Below, in pieces: positions 27,913 to 37,228 of a stretch of 64,000 bases of DNA. Below the pieces are notes generated by a model that was given only the letters and a program-made list of their open reading frames with translations, did not search any database and had not been told where the DNA came from. The position numbers were made by a program, and so were the translations under genes. The number at the start of each line of letters is the position of its first letter. Position 1 is the first letter of the stretch. Location of the stretch: assembly GCA_024643325.1 (NCBI GenBank), contig JAHEND010000034.1, forward strand, positions 1 through 64,000, written 5' to 3'. Origin of the DNA: Sediminicola sp. (GTDB lineage: Bacteria; Bacteroidota; Bacteroidia; Flavobacteriales; Flavobacteriaceae).

Positions 27913-28679
27913 TGATAGAGGTAGAAAACATACACAAGTCTTTCGGAGACAACAAAGTGCTCAAAGGAATTTCTACCAGCTTTGAAAAGGGAAAAACTTC
28001 TTTAATCATAGGTCAAAGTGGTTCTGGAAAAACAGTTTTTCTAAAATGTCTTTTAGGGCTCTTTGGATTAGATTCCGGGAATATTTTATACGATAAAGAC
28101 AACTATGCCAAACTGACTTTAAAAAAGAAAAGAAAACTCAGAGAAAAAATGGGGATGGTCTTTCAGGGTAGTGCTTTATTTGATTCTATGGACGTTGCAA
28201 GTAATGTGCGTTTTCCATTAGATATGTTTACCAAACAGACAGAGGAGGAAAAAAATGAAAGGGTACAAAGTGTTTTAAAACGGGTGAATATCGTTAATGC
28301 TGAGTCTAAATTCCCCTCAGAAATTTCTGGTGGCATGCAAAAAAGGGTTGCTATTGCTCGGGCTATTGTAATGAATCCAAAATATTTATTCTGTGACGAA
28401 CCCAACTCTGGATTAGATCCAAAAACGGCCATTCTTATAGATAACCTTATTCAAGAAATTACCGATGAATACCAAATGACTACGGTAATAAACACCCATG
28501 ACATGAATTCTGTCATGGAAATTGGAGAAAAAATAGTCTTCCTACAAGAAGGCTTAAAAGCTTGGGAAGGCACTAAAGAAGACATCTTTAAAACAGATAA
28601 TGAAGCAGTAACAGATTTTGTTTACTCCTCTGAATTATTTAAAAAAGTAAGGAAAATGTATATTGAAGGCAAGCACTAG
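27912..28679 (+). CDS. MlaF-type ABC transporter ATP-binding protein
   Basis: The 255-residue ATPase powers the MlaE permease encoded immediately upstream. It has Walker A G-Q-S-G-S-G-K-T, a Q-loop (V-F-Q-G-S-A-L-F-D-S), the signature S-G-G-M-Q-K-R and Walker B F-C-D-E-P-N-S-G-L-D, followed by the switch His in N-T-H-D. The start at 27912 (M-I-E-V-E-N-I-H-K-S-F) was chosen because it gives the TAATG overlap with the permease; an in-frame ATG 60 bases earlier lies in the permease gene and codes nonsense. Together they form a two-gene Mla unit. Confidence 0.94.
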   Translation: MIEVENIHKSFGDNKVLKGISTSFEKGKTSLIIGQSGSGKTVFLKCLLGLFGLDSGNILYDKDNYAKLTLKKKRKLREKMGMVFQGSALFDSMDVASNVRFPLDMFTKQTEEEKNERVQSVLKRVNIVNAESKFPSEISGGMQKRVAIARAIVMNPKYLFCDEPNSGLDPKTAILIDNLIQEITDEYQMTTVINTHDMNSVMEIGEKIVFLQEGLKAWEGTKEDIFKTDNEAVTDFVYSSELFKKVRKMYIEGKH

Positions 28680-28736
28680 ATATAATTTAAACACTATTTA
28701 ACCTGATCCTTTACTGCCACCTTAATGAACACTTAT

Positions 28737-29354
28737 TTAACGGCCATGATTGTCTGCGATTAAAAATGCTACTTTGGCGTTGGGCTGAAACAAATAAGTT
28801 TTACCAGAGGACATCTCTATGCACTCATAACGTTTGACCCTCTTAGGTCCTTTCTTAAATATCTTACCATTATAAATTTTAAATAAAGTGCCTTCTGAGA
28901 GTTCAAAGAGGTGATTTTCTTGAGGAGGATTGAGGTCATATTTAGAAAAAGCTACAGAAAGCGCTGCGTCTGTATCTGTACTGGCCTTTGGATTTTTAAA
29001 ATGTCTGGCCAGATAAGGCAACAAATCTAAAGGAAAAACCTCCGGTCTTATAAAAGGCAACATCAGGTTTCTAAAAGTCTGCTTCCATTCAATCCCATGG
29101 GGTTTAATATGGTACCCAAAATCTTCAAAAGCCACCAAATGGGCTATTTCGTGTATTAATGTCATTAAAAACCGGTAAGGGTTTAATGACGCATTAATCG
29201 TAATAGCGTGTTTACCTTGGGTATTTCTGCGATAATCTCCGTGTCTGGTCACCCTTGTATTGACAATTTTTAAATGCACTTCATGGGTTTGAATCAAAGA
29301 CATGCATGGGATTACTGCTTGGAGTGGTAAGTATTTTTCTAAAATCTCATTCAC
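28737..29354 (-). CDS. SprT-like zinc metallopeptidase domain protein
   Basis: The 205-residue protein has the SprT-like metal site H-E-I-A-H near residue 85, with a further His in K-P-H-G-I-E-W-K. SprT-like domains relate to SPRTN proteases, but bacterial roles are mostly unknown. The basic C-terminal part (K-K-G-P-K-R-V-K-R-Y-E-C) may bind nucleic acid; this is inference. The start appears to be GTG at 29354-29352, because it gives the usual family N-terminus (N-E-I-L-E-K-Y-L-P) and the only nearby ATG is in another frame. Confidence 0.82.
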   Translation of the reverse strand: MNEILEKYLPLQAVIPCMSLIQTHEVHLKIVNTRVTRHGDYRRNTQGKHAITINASLNPYRFLMTLIHEIAHLVAFEDFGYHIKPHGIEWKQTFRNLMLPFIRPEVFPLDLLPYLARHFKNPKASTDTDAALSVAFSKYDLNPPQENHLFELSEGTLFKIYNGKIFKKGPKRVKRYECIEMSSGKTYLFQPNAKVAFLIADNHGR

Positions 29355-29399
29355 GGTTCTAAATTAAGGCTTTTAGAATTATCTTTACTTAAAAAAAAG

Positions 29400-30281
29400 A
29401 TGGCAGTAAAAGAAATAGAATTGGTAATTCCTCCAAGAAACCCTCACTTTGTTGGAGACGGTTTTAGGGTTCAGAACTTTATTCCGTCGGCCTACGGCCT
29501 AGACATGCAAAGGATGAGTCCGTTTATTATGTTGGACTACAACGCGCCATTTCACTTTCCAGCTACAGACACGCCTAGAGGTGTTGGCGTGCACCCACAC
29601 CGTGGTTTTGAGACTGTGACATTGGCCTATCAGGGCAGTGTGGCTCATCATGATTCCGGAGGAAATCAAGGGATTATTGGTCCTGGAGGTGTACAGTGGA
29701 TGACGGCTGCTTCTGGGGTACTACACAAAGAATACCACGAAGCGGAATTTGCTAAAAAAGGCGGCATTTTTCAGATGGTACAACTGTGGGTAAACCTGCC
29801 TGCTGCCTATAAAATGAGTCCTCCAAAATACCAAGGATTCTCTGAAAAAGAAATTCCTACAGTGCATTTGGAGGGTGCAATGGGACATGTGAAAGTAGTG
29901 GCTGGCAACTACCAAGGAACTCAGGGAGCTGCAGATACTTTTACAGAAGTACATCTGTATAATGTACATCTAAATGATCAAGGGAAAGCCAGCTTTTCAT
30001 TTCCTGCCCAACAGAATACAGCAGTTTTAGTATTGTCTGGAAGTATCAATGTCGCTTCCCATCAAGAAAGTATCGCGGAGAATCACTTGGTGCTTTTCCA
30101 AAACAAAGGGGAGTCTTTTGAAATTAGTGCTAACCAAGCCACTGACTTACTTGTATTAAGCGGCAGTCCAATAAATGAACCTATAGCTGCCCAAGGGCCG
30201 TTTGTCATGAATACTCAGGCAGAAATTGCCGAGGCTATTAGGGATTTTCACACGGGTAGTTTTGGGGTACTAGAAGACTAG
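29400..30281 (+). CDS. Pirin family protein
   Basis: The 293-residue bicupin has the pirin metal site in the N-terminal cupin: H-P-H-R-G-F-E-T-V-T near residue 62, a following His-H-D, and H-K-E-Y-H-E later. Some pirins act as quercetin dioxygenases or as redox-sensing regulators; which applies here cannot be told. Length and both cupin halves are normal. The gene stands alone, divergent from the SprT-like gene by 45 bases. Confidence 0.92.
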   Translation: MAVKEIELVIPPRNPHFVGDGFRVQNFIPSAYGLDMQRMSPFIMLDYNAPFHFPATDTPRGVGVHPHRGFETVTLAYQGSVAHHDSGGNQGIIGPGGVQWMTAASGVLHKEYHEAEFAKKGGIFQMVQLWVNLPAAYKMSPPKYQGFSEKEIPTVHLEGAMGHVKVVAGNYQGTQGAADTFTEVHLYNVHLNDQGKASFSFPAQQNTAVLVLSGSINVASHQESIAENHLVLFQNKGESFEISANQATDLLVLSGSPINEPIAAQGPFVMNTQAEIAEAIRDFHTGSFGVLED

Positions 30282-30397
30282 AAAAATAAACCAATAGACG
30301 CTGTAATAAAAAAAACATTTGACACTATTTTAAAAGCAAGTCTATAAACATTCTATAACCCAGGAAAAATAACATTTAGAATTAAAAGTTGCCCAAA

Positions 30398-31078
30398 CTA
30401 GGGGGTTGAATTACTTACTTGCAACATTTTACCATTGTAAAGCGTGTGTCCATTGAGGCTAAAATCTACTATATACGCCCCCATTTGCTCAGGTGTTGTT
30501 GGCGGCTCGTATCCTGGAAAAGCCGCTGCCAACATTTCTGTCCTAACCGCGCCAATGGCCAATACATTAAAAGACGGCCCAGTTTCTTTAAATTCTTCTG
30601 CCCACAATTCTGTAAGGGTAATGACAGCACCTTTACTAGAACTGTAAGCCGCTAGACCTGGGAATTTTGAACTTCCTTGAACACCTCCCATAGAACTTAC
30701 GGTCACCACATGTCCTTTTCCCATAAAAGGAATGAGCGCTTTGGTTAGGGCAGCTACACCAAAAACATTCACTGCGTACACCTGTAAAAAGTCTTCCGTA
30801 GTGGTTTCTAAAAAAGGCTTGTTCACAAGGGCTCCTGCATTGTTTACCAGTACATCTAAATGCCCTCCCCATTGCTGCTCCACAAATGCAGCTGTTTTTT
30901 TAATGTCGTTTTCGTTAGAAATATCAAATGGAAAAGCATATAATCCGTCTAATTTTAACGCATCTATGGGTGCCGGATTTCTAGAAAGCGCCAACACTTG
31001 GTGTCCTTGTGCCACATATATTTTGGCCATTTCAAAACCAATTCCCCTACTTGTTCCAGTAATTACAATATTTGCCAT
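30398..31078 (-). CDS. Short-chain dehydrogenase/reductase
   Basis: The 226-residue oxidoreductase has a classical SDR fold: cofactor motif T-G-T-S-R-G-I-G near residue 7, N-N-A-G near 80, catalytic Ser in V-S-S-M-G-G and Tyr/Lys in A-Y-S-S-S-K-G. Substrate unknown. It starts 6 bases after the rlmN stop, so the two are cotranscribed. Confidence 0.9.
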   Translation of the reverse strand: MANIVITGTSRGIGFEMAKIYVAQGHQVLALSRNPAPIDALKLDGLYAFPFDISNENDIKKTAAFVEQQWGGHLDVLVNNAGALVNKPFLETTTEDFLQVYAVNVFGVAALTKALIPFMGKGHVVTVSSMGGVQGSSKFPGLAAYSSSKGAVITLTELWAEEFKETGPSFNVLAIGAVRTEMLAAAFPGYEPPTTPEQMGAYIVDFSLNGHTLYNGKMLQVSNSTP

Positions 31079-31084
31079 ACCTTT

Positions 31085-32134
31085 TTATTTAATTTTTACA
31101 TCTTGCTTATTGGCCAATTGACCACAAGCTGCGTCTATATCTTTTCCTCTAGAACGTCTTACCGTACAAGTAATGTTGTGCCGCTCGAGAGTATTCACAT
31201 AAGCCTCAATTGCTGCTTGGGAAGCTTGTGAAAACATGCCGTCTTCTATTGGGTTGTATTCGATTAAATTCACTTTAGCAGGTGCGAATTTACAGAATTC
31301 AACGAGTGCATCTATTGCGGCTTTGTTGTCATTAATCCCCTTCCAAACAACATATTCATAAGTGATCCTGCTCTTGGTCTTTTCGTACCAAAACTGTAGG
31401 GCCTCTCTGAGTTGCTCCAAAGGGAATGTTTCATTAAAAGGCATGATGCTTGTCCTCACCGAATCTATAGCGGAATGAAGAGAAACAGCTAATTTAAATT
31501 TAACCCCGTCTTCTGCCATCTTACGGATCATTTTAGGTATCCCAGAGGTAGACACTATAATACGCTTGGGAGACATGGCTAAACCCTCTGGATCCGTAAT
31601 TTTATCAATGGCTTTGAGTACATTGTTATAGTTCATTAATGGCTCTCCCATACCCATAAAAACAATATTGCTTAGTGGCCTGTTGAAATACAATCGGCTT
31701 TGTTGGTCTATGGCCACCACCTGATCATAAATCTCGTCTGGTTGTAAATTACGCATACGTTTTAATCTAGACGTCGCACAGAATTTGCAGTCTAAACTAC
31801 AGCCCACTTGACTAGACACACAAGCAGTTGTTCTTGTTTTAGTAGGGATTAAGACAGATTCCACCACTAAGTTGTCATGGAGGCGTACTGCATTTTTAAT
31901 CGTACCGTCATTAGAACGCTGCATTTGATCTACTCTAATATGATTGATCACAAAATGAGTTTCTAAAAAAGCCCGGGTCTCTTTGGAGATATTGGTCATA
32001 GACTCAAAAGAATGAGCCCCTTTTTGCCAAAGCCATTCATACACCTGATTGCCCCTAAAGGCAGATTGGCCCTGAGATACAAAGAATGCCCTGAGGGCCT
32101 CTTTGTCTAACGCTCTTATGTCTTTTTTTACCAT
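31085..32134 (-). CDS. rlmN: 23S rRNA/tRNA adenine C2-methyltransferase
   Basis: RlmN is a radical-SAM enzyme that methylates C2 of A2503 in 23S rRNA and A37 in some tRNAs. The iron-sulfur motif C-S-L-D-C-K-F-C (C-x3-C-x2-C) is present, with the methyl-carrier Cys in D-A-A-C-G-Q and the other catalytic Cys in T-T-A-C-V-S-S-Q-V-G. The protein is 349 residues from the ATG at 32134-32132; an in-frame GTG four codons upstream is a less likely start, since homologues begin near K-K-D-I-R-A-L. Confidence 0.94.
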   Translation of the reverse strand: MVKKDIRALDKEALRAFFVSQGQSAFRGNQVYEWLWQKGAHSFESMTNISKETRAFLETHFVINHIRVDQMQRSNDGTIKNAVRLHDNLVVESVLIPTKTRTTACVSSQVGCSLDCKFCATSRLKRMRNLQPDEIYDQVVAIDQQSRLYFNRPLSNIVFMGMGEPLMNYNNVLKAIDKITDPEGLAMSPKRIIVSTSGIPKMIRKMAEDGVKFKLAVSLHSAIDSVRTSIMPFNETFPLEQLREALQFWYEKTKSRITYEYVVWKGINDNKAAIDALVEFCKFAPAKVNLIEYNPIEDGMFSQASQAAIEAYVNTLERHNITCTVRRSRGKDIDAACGQLANKQDVKIK

Positions 32135-32167
32135 ATCTTCCACCACCTAAAGGTATTAATAAAATGC

Positions 32168-32207
32168 AAAAAGCCTGACTTTACCTAGGGCTATGTCAGG
32201 CTTTTTT
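32168..32207 (-). terminator. Intrinsic terminator of queA
   Basis: AGCCTGAC (32172-32179) pairs with GTCAGGCT (32195-32202), flanked by A and T runs that lengthen the stem to about 12 pairs. Read on the minus strand it lies 16 bases after the queA stop and ends in a T run. Confidence 0.8.
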
Positions 32208-32222
32208 GTACACTAAATAAAA

Positions 32223-33272
32223 TTATAAAATAAGCATTGCGTCTCCGTAGGAGTAAAACTTATATTTTTCTTCAATCGCTACTTTGTAGGCCTCTTTCAT
32301 TAAATCATGCCCCATAAAAGCAGAGATCATCATTAATAAAGTAGACTTAGGTAAATGAAAATTAGTGATCATACAATTCGCAATACTAAATTCATGTGGA
32401 GGGAAAATAAATTTATTGGTCCAGCCCTGATAGGTATTTAATGTCTGTTGGGAAGAAACTGCTGTTTCCAAGCTTCTCATCACGGTAGTTCCTACTGCAC
32501 AAATACGTTTCTTCTGAGTCTTTGCATGATTGATAGTCAGAGTGGCTTTTTCATCAATGATCAACTCTTCACTGTCCATTTTATGTTTAGACAAATCTTC
32601 TACTTCAACAGGGTTAAATGTACCCAGACCCACATGAAGGGTAACCTCTGCAAAATCTACTCCTTTTATTTCTAAACGTTTTAATAAGTGCTTAGAAAAA
32701 TGCATCCCGGCAGTGGGTGCCGCAACAGCACCTTCGTGTTTGGCGTAAATGGTTTGGTAACGATCTTCATCTTCTGCCTCAACCTCTCTTTTAATATACT
32801 TCGGAAGTGGTGTCTCTCCTAGGTCCCTTAATTTTTTTCTAAAATCTGTATAAGAACCATCGTATAAGAAACGAAGCGTTCGCCCTCTAGAAGTGGTATT
32901 GTCTATAACCTCAGCAACCAAACTCTCGTCTTCACCAAAGTATAATTTATTTCCTATTCTAATTTTTCTAGCTGGATCTACCAACACATCCCAAAGACGC
33001 TGCTCTTCATTGAGCTCTCTTAGTAAGAAAACTTCAATACGAGCACCAGTTTTTTCTTTATTTCCGTATAGGCGTGCTGGAAACACTTTTGTATTATTAA
33101 GCACCATTACATCTCCTTCATCGAAATAATCAATAATGTCCTTAAACATCTTGTGCTCAATAGTTCCTTTTGCCCTATCAATCACCATTAATTTAGACTC
33201 ATCTCTATTTTCTGCAGGATACTCTGATAAAAGTTCATCAGGTAATTCAAAACCAAAGGCGGATAATTTCAT
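32223..33272 (-). CDS. queA: S-adenosylmethionine:tRNA ribosyltransferase-isomerase
   Basis: QueA transfers the ribosyl part of SAM to preQ1-modified tRNA to make epoxyqueuosine. The 349-residue protein has the family segments [37 protein letters not shown] and [10 protein letters not shown]. Length is usual. It has its own perfect Bacteroidota promoter and a terminator, so it is a single-gene unit that uses SAM made by the nearby MetK. No preQ1 riboswitch was found. Confidence 0.95.
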   Translation of the reverse strand: MKLSAFGFELPDELLSEYPAENRDESKLMVIDRAKGTIEHKMFKDIIDYFDEGDVMVLNNTKVFPARLYGNKEKTGARIEVFLLRELNEEQRLWDVLVDPARKIRIGNKLYFGEDESLVAEVIDNTTSRGRTLRFLYDGSYTDFRKKLRDLGETPLPKYIKREVEAEDEDRYQTIYAKHEGAVAAPTAGMHFSKHLLKRLEIKGVDFAEVTLHVGLGTFNPVEVEDLSKHKMDSEELIIDEKATLTINHAKTQKKRICAVGTTVMRSLETAVSSQQTLNTYQGWTNKFIFPPHEFSIANCMITNFHLPKSTLLMMISAFMGHDLMKEAYKVAIEEKYKFYSYGDAMLIL

Positions 33273-33297
33273 AGTTTTTTTTCTAATTTAAAGATGG

Positions 33298-33329
33298 CAA
33301 ATATACAACCCAAGGCATAGCCTTGTCAA
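33298..33329 (-). promoter_or_regulatory. queA promoter with dyad in the spacer
   Basis: On the minus strand TTG (33329-33327), a 21-base spacer and TATATTTG (33305-33298) match the Bacteroidota sigma-A promoter exactly. The -7 box ends 25 bases before the queA ATG. The spacer contains CAAGGC-TAT-GCCTTG, a perfect 6-base inverted repeat that overlaps most of the space between the two elements. Confidence 0.75.
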
Positions 33330-33382
33330 GCAAAAGCGGGTTTAATTACATATTATGAGGGTTCATAGGGCCTCCCAAAGAC

Positions 33383-34636
33383 CTATACTGCAGCTACTTT
33401 TATTCCCAGGGTGTTCATGTCCGTCCAAAAATCCGGATAAGATTTATTCACCACCCCAGCGTCTTCAATGGCAATGGGCACTCTTAATGCCAAAGGGGCA
33501 AAGGCCATAGCCATTCTGTGATCGTGATAAGTGCCAATGGTTACATGCGGTTTTATACTTCCATCAAAAGCAGCTAAATGCAAACTTTTTTCTGTGATAT
33601 GAAGCCCTGCACCCAACTTACCTAGTTCGTTCTCTAATGCCAGTAAACGGTCGGTTTCTTTTATTTTAAGGGTGTGTAATCCGGTGAGTTCACAAGCCAC
33701 CCCCAAGCCAAAACAACTCACTGCGATGGTTTGTGCTATATCTGGTGCATTGGCTAAATCCCAAGAAAGCCCGTTTTCTAAAATAGCGTCACTGGGAGCA
33801 GCTACTTTAGCCAATACTAATTGGTCCTTTTTAAAAGTTGTTTGAACCCCTAAGTGGCTGTAAATATCACGGAGCACTGCGTCTCCTTGTAAACTATCAG
33901 AGGAATATGAACTCAGGGAAACTTCACTCCCAACATCTGACAAGGCAATCAATGAATAATAATAAGATGCAGAGCTCCAATCAGACTCCACGACTATGGT
34001 TTGTGAAGGGATATTTCCAGCTGGAAATACCTTAATTTCTTTGCCTTCAAACATTGTTTTCACTCCAATTTTTTCTAATAACTTCAGGGTCATTTTGATA
34101 TAAGGCACCGAAGTGATTTTACCTTCCAATTCTAGGGTTAATCCATTTTTTAAACGAGCGCCCACAAGTAATAAAGCAGAAATATATTGGCTACTCACTC
34201 CAGCATTTAATTGAACCTTTTCTCGGGCTATTTCACTTCCTTTTATTGCCAAAGGCGGATACCCTTCGTTTTTCAAATAACTAATATTTGCACCCATATT
34301 TCTCAATGCGTCTACTAAAATACCAATGGGTCTTTCTTGCATTCTTTCAGATCCAGTAAGTGTCACAGAAACACCTGGCTGTGTGGCGTAATATGCCGTT
34401 AAAAAACGCATAGCAGTTCCCGCATGGTATATATCTACCGTACCCTGCATACTAGCCACCCCTCTTTGCATGGCCTGAGCGTCCTCTGAATTGGACAAGT
34501 TATCTATGCTAAGTACCGGGAAAAGCGCTTGCAACAATAACAATCTGTTGGTTTCACTTTTAGATCCAGTAATGGCAATCTGTGATTTTAATAAGTTTGT
34601 GCTAGGCCCTTGTAGGGAAAATGTTGGATACGTCAT
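33383..34636 (-). CDS. aroA: 3-phosphoshikimate 1-carboxyvinyltransferase (EPSP synthase)
   Basis: AroA joins PEP to shikimate 3-phosphate, the sixth step of the shikimate pathway. The 417-residue protein has G-S-K-S-E-T-N-R for the substrate Lys and Ser, H-A-G-T-A-M-R-F-L-T-A, and K-E-T-D-R and H-D-H-R-M-A-M-A near the C-terminus. It is somewhat divergent from class I enzymes at the N-terminus (L-L-K-S-Q-I-A-I-T-G-S-K). It is last in the long minus-strand run that starts with pheA, separated from the MazG-like gene by 81 bases without a terminator. Confidence 0.94.
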   Translation of the reverse strand: MTYPTFSLQGPSTNLLKSQIAITGSKSETNRLLLLQALFPVLSIDNLSNSEDAQAMQRGVASMQGTVDIYHAGTAMRFLTAYYATQPGVSVTLTGSERMQERPIGILVDALRNMGANISYLKNEGYPPLAIKGSEIAREKVQLNAGVSSQYISALLLVGARLKNGLTLELEGKITSVPYIKMTLKLLEKIGVKTMFEGKEIKVFPAGNIPSQTIVVESDWSSASYYYSLIALSDVGSEVSLSSYSSDSLQGDAVLRDIYSHLGVQTTFKKDQLVLAKVAAPSDAILENGLSWDLANAPDIAQTIAVSCFGLGVACELTGLHTLKIKETDRLLALENELGKLGAGLHITEKSLHLAAFDGSIKPHVTIGTYHDHRMAMAFAPLALRVPIAIEDAGVVNKSYPDFWTDMNTLGIKVAAV

Positions 34637-34717
34637 AAGCGTGTGGTGAAGTGTTTAGGGCCATTCATATAAAACCCCTATGAAAAATAGTTTATCTTCT
34701 TGACTGACAAAAAGTTC

Positions 34718-35044
34718 TTATTTTAATTTTTGATTGTTATGATGTCTATTGTGATCCCTCAAAGTTTTAAGATCTAGCTTTTTATCAAAGGCCTCTTGCA
34801 GGTTTACACCCGTCTGATTGGCCAAACACAGCACTACAAAAATCACGTCTGCCAGCTCCTCCCCTAGATCCTTATCTTTATCTGAAGGCTTTTCAGATTG
34901 CTCTCCATAACGCCTGGCAATAATTCTAGCTACCTCACCAACTTCTTCCGTGAGCTGTGCCATATTGGTGAGTTCATTAAAATAACGAACCCCATGATTA
35001 TTAATCCATTTATCTACCACTTCTTGGGCATTTTTAATATCCAT
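34718..35044 (-). CDS. MazG-like nucleotide pyrophosphohydrolase
   Basis: This 108-residue all-alpha NTP pyrophosphatase has the paired acidic metal sites E-E-V-G-E (about residue 31) and G-E-E-L-A-D-V (about 63), as in house-cleaning MazG-like enzymes. It probably hydrolyses an unwanted nucleotide. It starts 2 bases after dtd, so they are cotranscribed. Confidence 0.88.
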   Translation of the reverse strand: MDIKNAQEVVDKWINNHGVRYFNELTNMAQLTEEVGEVARIIARRYGEQSEKPSDKDKDLGEELADVIFVVLCLANQTGVNLQEAFDKKLDLKTLRDHNRHHNNQKLK

Positions 35045-35046
35045 AA

Positions 35047-35499
35047 TTATTCTTTTTGTTGACTATCTATTACAATGGTCACAGGACCGTCATTAATCAA
35101 TGATACTTTCATATCTGCACCGAATACACCCCTACCAATTTTTTTCCCTAGCGACTTTTCCATGGCCTCTGCAAACGCTACGTAAAGCGGCTCTGCCACC
35201 TCAGGTTTCGCTGCCTTAATATAAGAAGGCCTATTCCCCTTCTTGGTTGCAGCGAATAAAGTAAACTGACTCACCAGTATTAATTCCCCTTGAACATCTT
35301 GCAAAGAAGCGTTCATTTGTCCGGAATCGTCTTCAAAAATCCTAAGTTGACTTATTTTTTTCACCAACCAGTCTATGTCTTCTTCGGTGTCTGTATGCGT
35401 AATACCTAAGAGTACCAAAAGTCCATTTGAAATACTGGCTACTGCTTTTCCTGAAACCACTACACTAGCTTCCAATACCCTTTGAACAACTACCCTCAT
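35047..35499 (-). CDS. dtd: D-aminoacyl-tRNA deacylase
   Basis: DTD removes D-amino acids (and glycine from tRNA-Ala) by hydrolysing the ester bond to tRNA. The 150-residue protein has both signatures: S-Q-F-T-L-F-A near residue 78 and the C-terminal N-D-G-P-V-T with the cross-subunit Gly-Pro. It overlaps rsgA by 4 bases (ATGA). It may link to the aromatic genes upstream because D-Tyr-tRNA is a classic substrate, but the placement may be chance. Confidence 0.95.
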   Translation of the reverse strand: MRVVVQRVLEASVVVSGKAVASISNGLLVLLGITHTDTEEDIDWLVKKISQLRIFEDDSGQMNASLQDVQGELILVSQFTLFAATKKGNRPSYIKAAKPEVAEPLYVAFAEAMEKSLGKKIGRGVFGADMKVSLINDGPVTIVIDSQQKE

Positions 35500-36458
35500 G
35501 ATCCTTGGTGAATATCCTGTCTATAGTTACCCTCCTCATCTTGTAACATTTGCACATAACTCCTATATCTAGAAATAGATAAGGTTTCATCCTCAACACC
35601 CTGCTTTATGGCACATTTAGGTTCTTCTAAATGCAGGCAATTGTGAAACTTACAATCTTGTTTCAAAGCAAAAAACTCTGGAAAAAAATTACCAATATCA
35701 TTGGGTTCCAAATCTACAATACCAAAACCTTTAATTCCTGGAGTATCTATAATATGACCGCCAAAACTTAAGTCGTACATCTCTGCAAAAGTAGTAGTGT
35801 GCTGTCCTTGCATATGCTGCTGTGAAATTGCTGCAGTCTTGAGGTCTAACCTATTTTCAATGGCATTGACTAAGGTAGATTTACCCACACCGGAATGACC
35901 TGAAAATAGCGTCACCTTATCTTTCATGAGTGCTTTTAACTCTGCCACATTATGACCTGTCAAAGCAGACACCTCTAGACATTGATAACCAATTTGTGTA
36001 TACAAATGTGTTAGATATTTTATTTCGTAAAGTTCGTCTTGGGTATAGCTATCTATTTTATTAAATAAAAGCACCGATTCAATCCCATAAGCTTCTGCAG
36101 AAACCAAAAAACGGTCTATAAAAGCAGTATGTGTTGGAGGGTTATTTAAAGTAATCATCAAAAATACCCGATCCAAATTAGCCGCAATAATGTGGGTTTG
36201 CTTAGAGAGGTTAACCGATTTCCTTACGATATAATTTTTTCGATCATCAATAGCATGAATAATCCCCTGAGGGGCAGACTCATCCATACTCCCTTGAGGC
36301 TCTAACTCAAAAGATACGACGTCTCCTACGGCAATTGGATTGGTGCTTTTAATCCCTTCAATCCTAAACTTACCCTTAATCCTACATTCATAAAACGAAC
36401 CGTCTTTACCCTTTACGGTATACCAGCTTCCTGTGGATTTATAAACGGTTCCCTTCAT
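35496..36458 (-). CDS. rsgA: Ribosome small-subunit-dependent GTPase A
   Basis: RsgA is a circularly permuted GTPase that checks late 30S maturation. The 320-residue protein has an N-terminal OB domain (residues 1-75), then the motif order G4 (L-L-F-N-K-I-D), G5, G1 (G-H-S-G-V-G-K-S-T) and G3 (D-T-P-G-I-K-G-F-G), followed by a zinc-binding C-terminal part C-K-F-H-N-C-L-H ... C. It sits 12 bases after the GIN-domain gene and overlaps dtd. Confidence 0.95.
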   Translation of the reverse strand: MKGTVYKSTGSWYTVKGKDGSFYECRIKGKFRIEGIKSTNPIAVGDVVSFELEPQGSMDESAPQGIIHAIDDRKNYIVRKSVNLSKQTHIIAANLDRVFLMITLNNPPTHTAFIDRFLVSAEAYGIESVLLFNKIDSYTQDELYEIKYLTHLYTQIGYQCLEVSALTGHNVAELKALMKDKVTLFSGHSGVGKSTLVNAIENRLDLKTAAISQQHMQGQHTTTFAEMYDLSFGGHIIDTPGIKGFGIVDLEPNDIGNFFPEFFALKQDCKFHNCLHLEEPKCAIKQGVEDETLSISRYRSYVQMLQDEEGNYRQDIHQGS

Positions 36459-36470
36459 AAATGATTCCTA

Positions 36471-37145
36471 TTAAGATCTAAAACGGATCCTACCTCCTGC
36501 AAATTGTTTTTTAGTCACTTCTTTGGGGTTTCCATAAACATCTACATCTCCCCCAGCCTTTACATTGACGTCTACTCTTTTTGTCGCAAAAATGACCGCA
36601 TCTCCCCCAGCAGTTACTTTAATATTGGTAATACTAGTCTTGAGCTCTTTTGCCCTTAAAATTGCGCCAGTATTCATATTAACGTCGTGAACATCTACAG
36701 TACCAGAGGCTTCTATAATACCACCAGTCACAGCTTTAGAGGACAAATAATCTACTTCAAGTCCCAAGCTAATGGCTGCACCCTCTTGAACTCTTAAGCT
36801 TAAGGAGGTTTGAGAAATCAATTCATTAGCAGTAATGCGAGCACCTTCATTCCCATCTATCACATCTAATTCTTTGTAATAAACTTCTACAAAAGTATTC
36901 TCTCCTTGGAATTTCTTTTCCAACATCATACGGACCTTTAAGACCCCATCCTTATTGACCAATTGAATGTCATTCGCATGAGGTCCCTTAATCAAGACCT
37001 TATTGTCGTTAGATTTGATGAGGTTTACGGCAATTAAATCGTAGACTTTAATTTCGTGAAAATCTCCCACATTTCGCTCCAAAAATCCCTGCCCCATGGC
37101 AAAGAATCCACAAAGAAATGTCACTAAAACAATGTATTTTTTCAT
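36471..37145 (-). CDS. Exported GIN-domain (DUF2807) adhesin-head-like protein
   Basis: The 224-residue protein has a signal peptide (1-19, ending F-A-M-G-Q-G) and a beta-helix-like DUF2807 domain, with repeated short beta strands such as V-K-A-G-G-D-V-D-V-Y-G near residue 200. This family is common in Bacteroidota envelopes and is called a putative auto-transporter adhesin head, though function is unproven. It is inserted between the aromatic genes and rsgA, with an 83-base gap before it, and has no evident metabolic link to them. Confidence 0.88.
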   Translation of the reverse strand: MKKYIVLVTFLCGFFAMGQGFLERNVGDFHEIKVYDLIAVNLIKSNDNKVLIKGPHANDIQLVNKDGVLKVRMMLEKKFQGENTFVEVYYKELDVIDGNEGARITANELISQTSLSLRVQEGAAISLGLEVDYLSSKAVTGGIIEASGTVDVHDVNMNTGAILRAKELKTSITNIKVTAGGDAVIFATKRVDVNVKAGGDVDVYGNPKEVTKKQFAGGRIRFRS

Positions 37146-37228
37146 AGGTTTTGTTTTTCACAACCAGAAGCTGCAAGTTATTAAATCATTACCTAATAAA
37201 GACAAGTGTTTTAAGGATATGTTACAGC

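Noticed and set aside
33273-33382. preQ1 riboswitch before queA
   Set aside because: No preQ1 consensus found; the gap holds a plain promoter and dyad.
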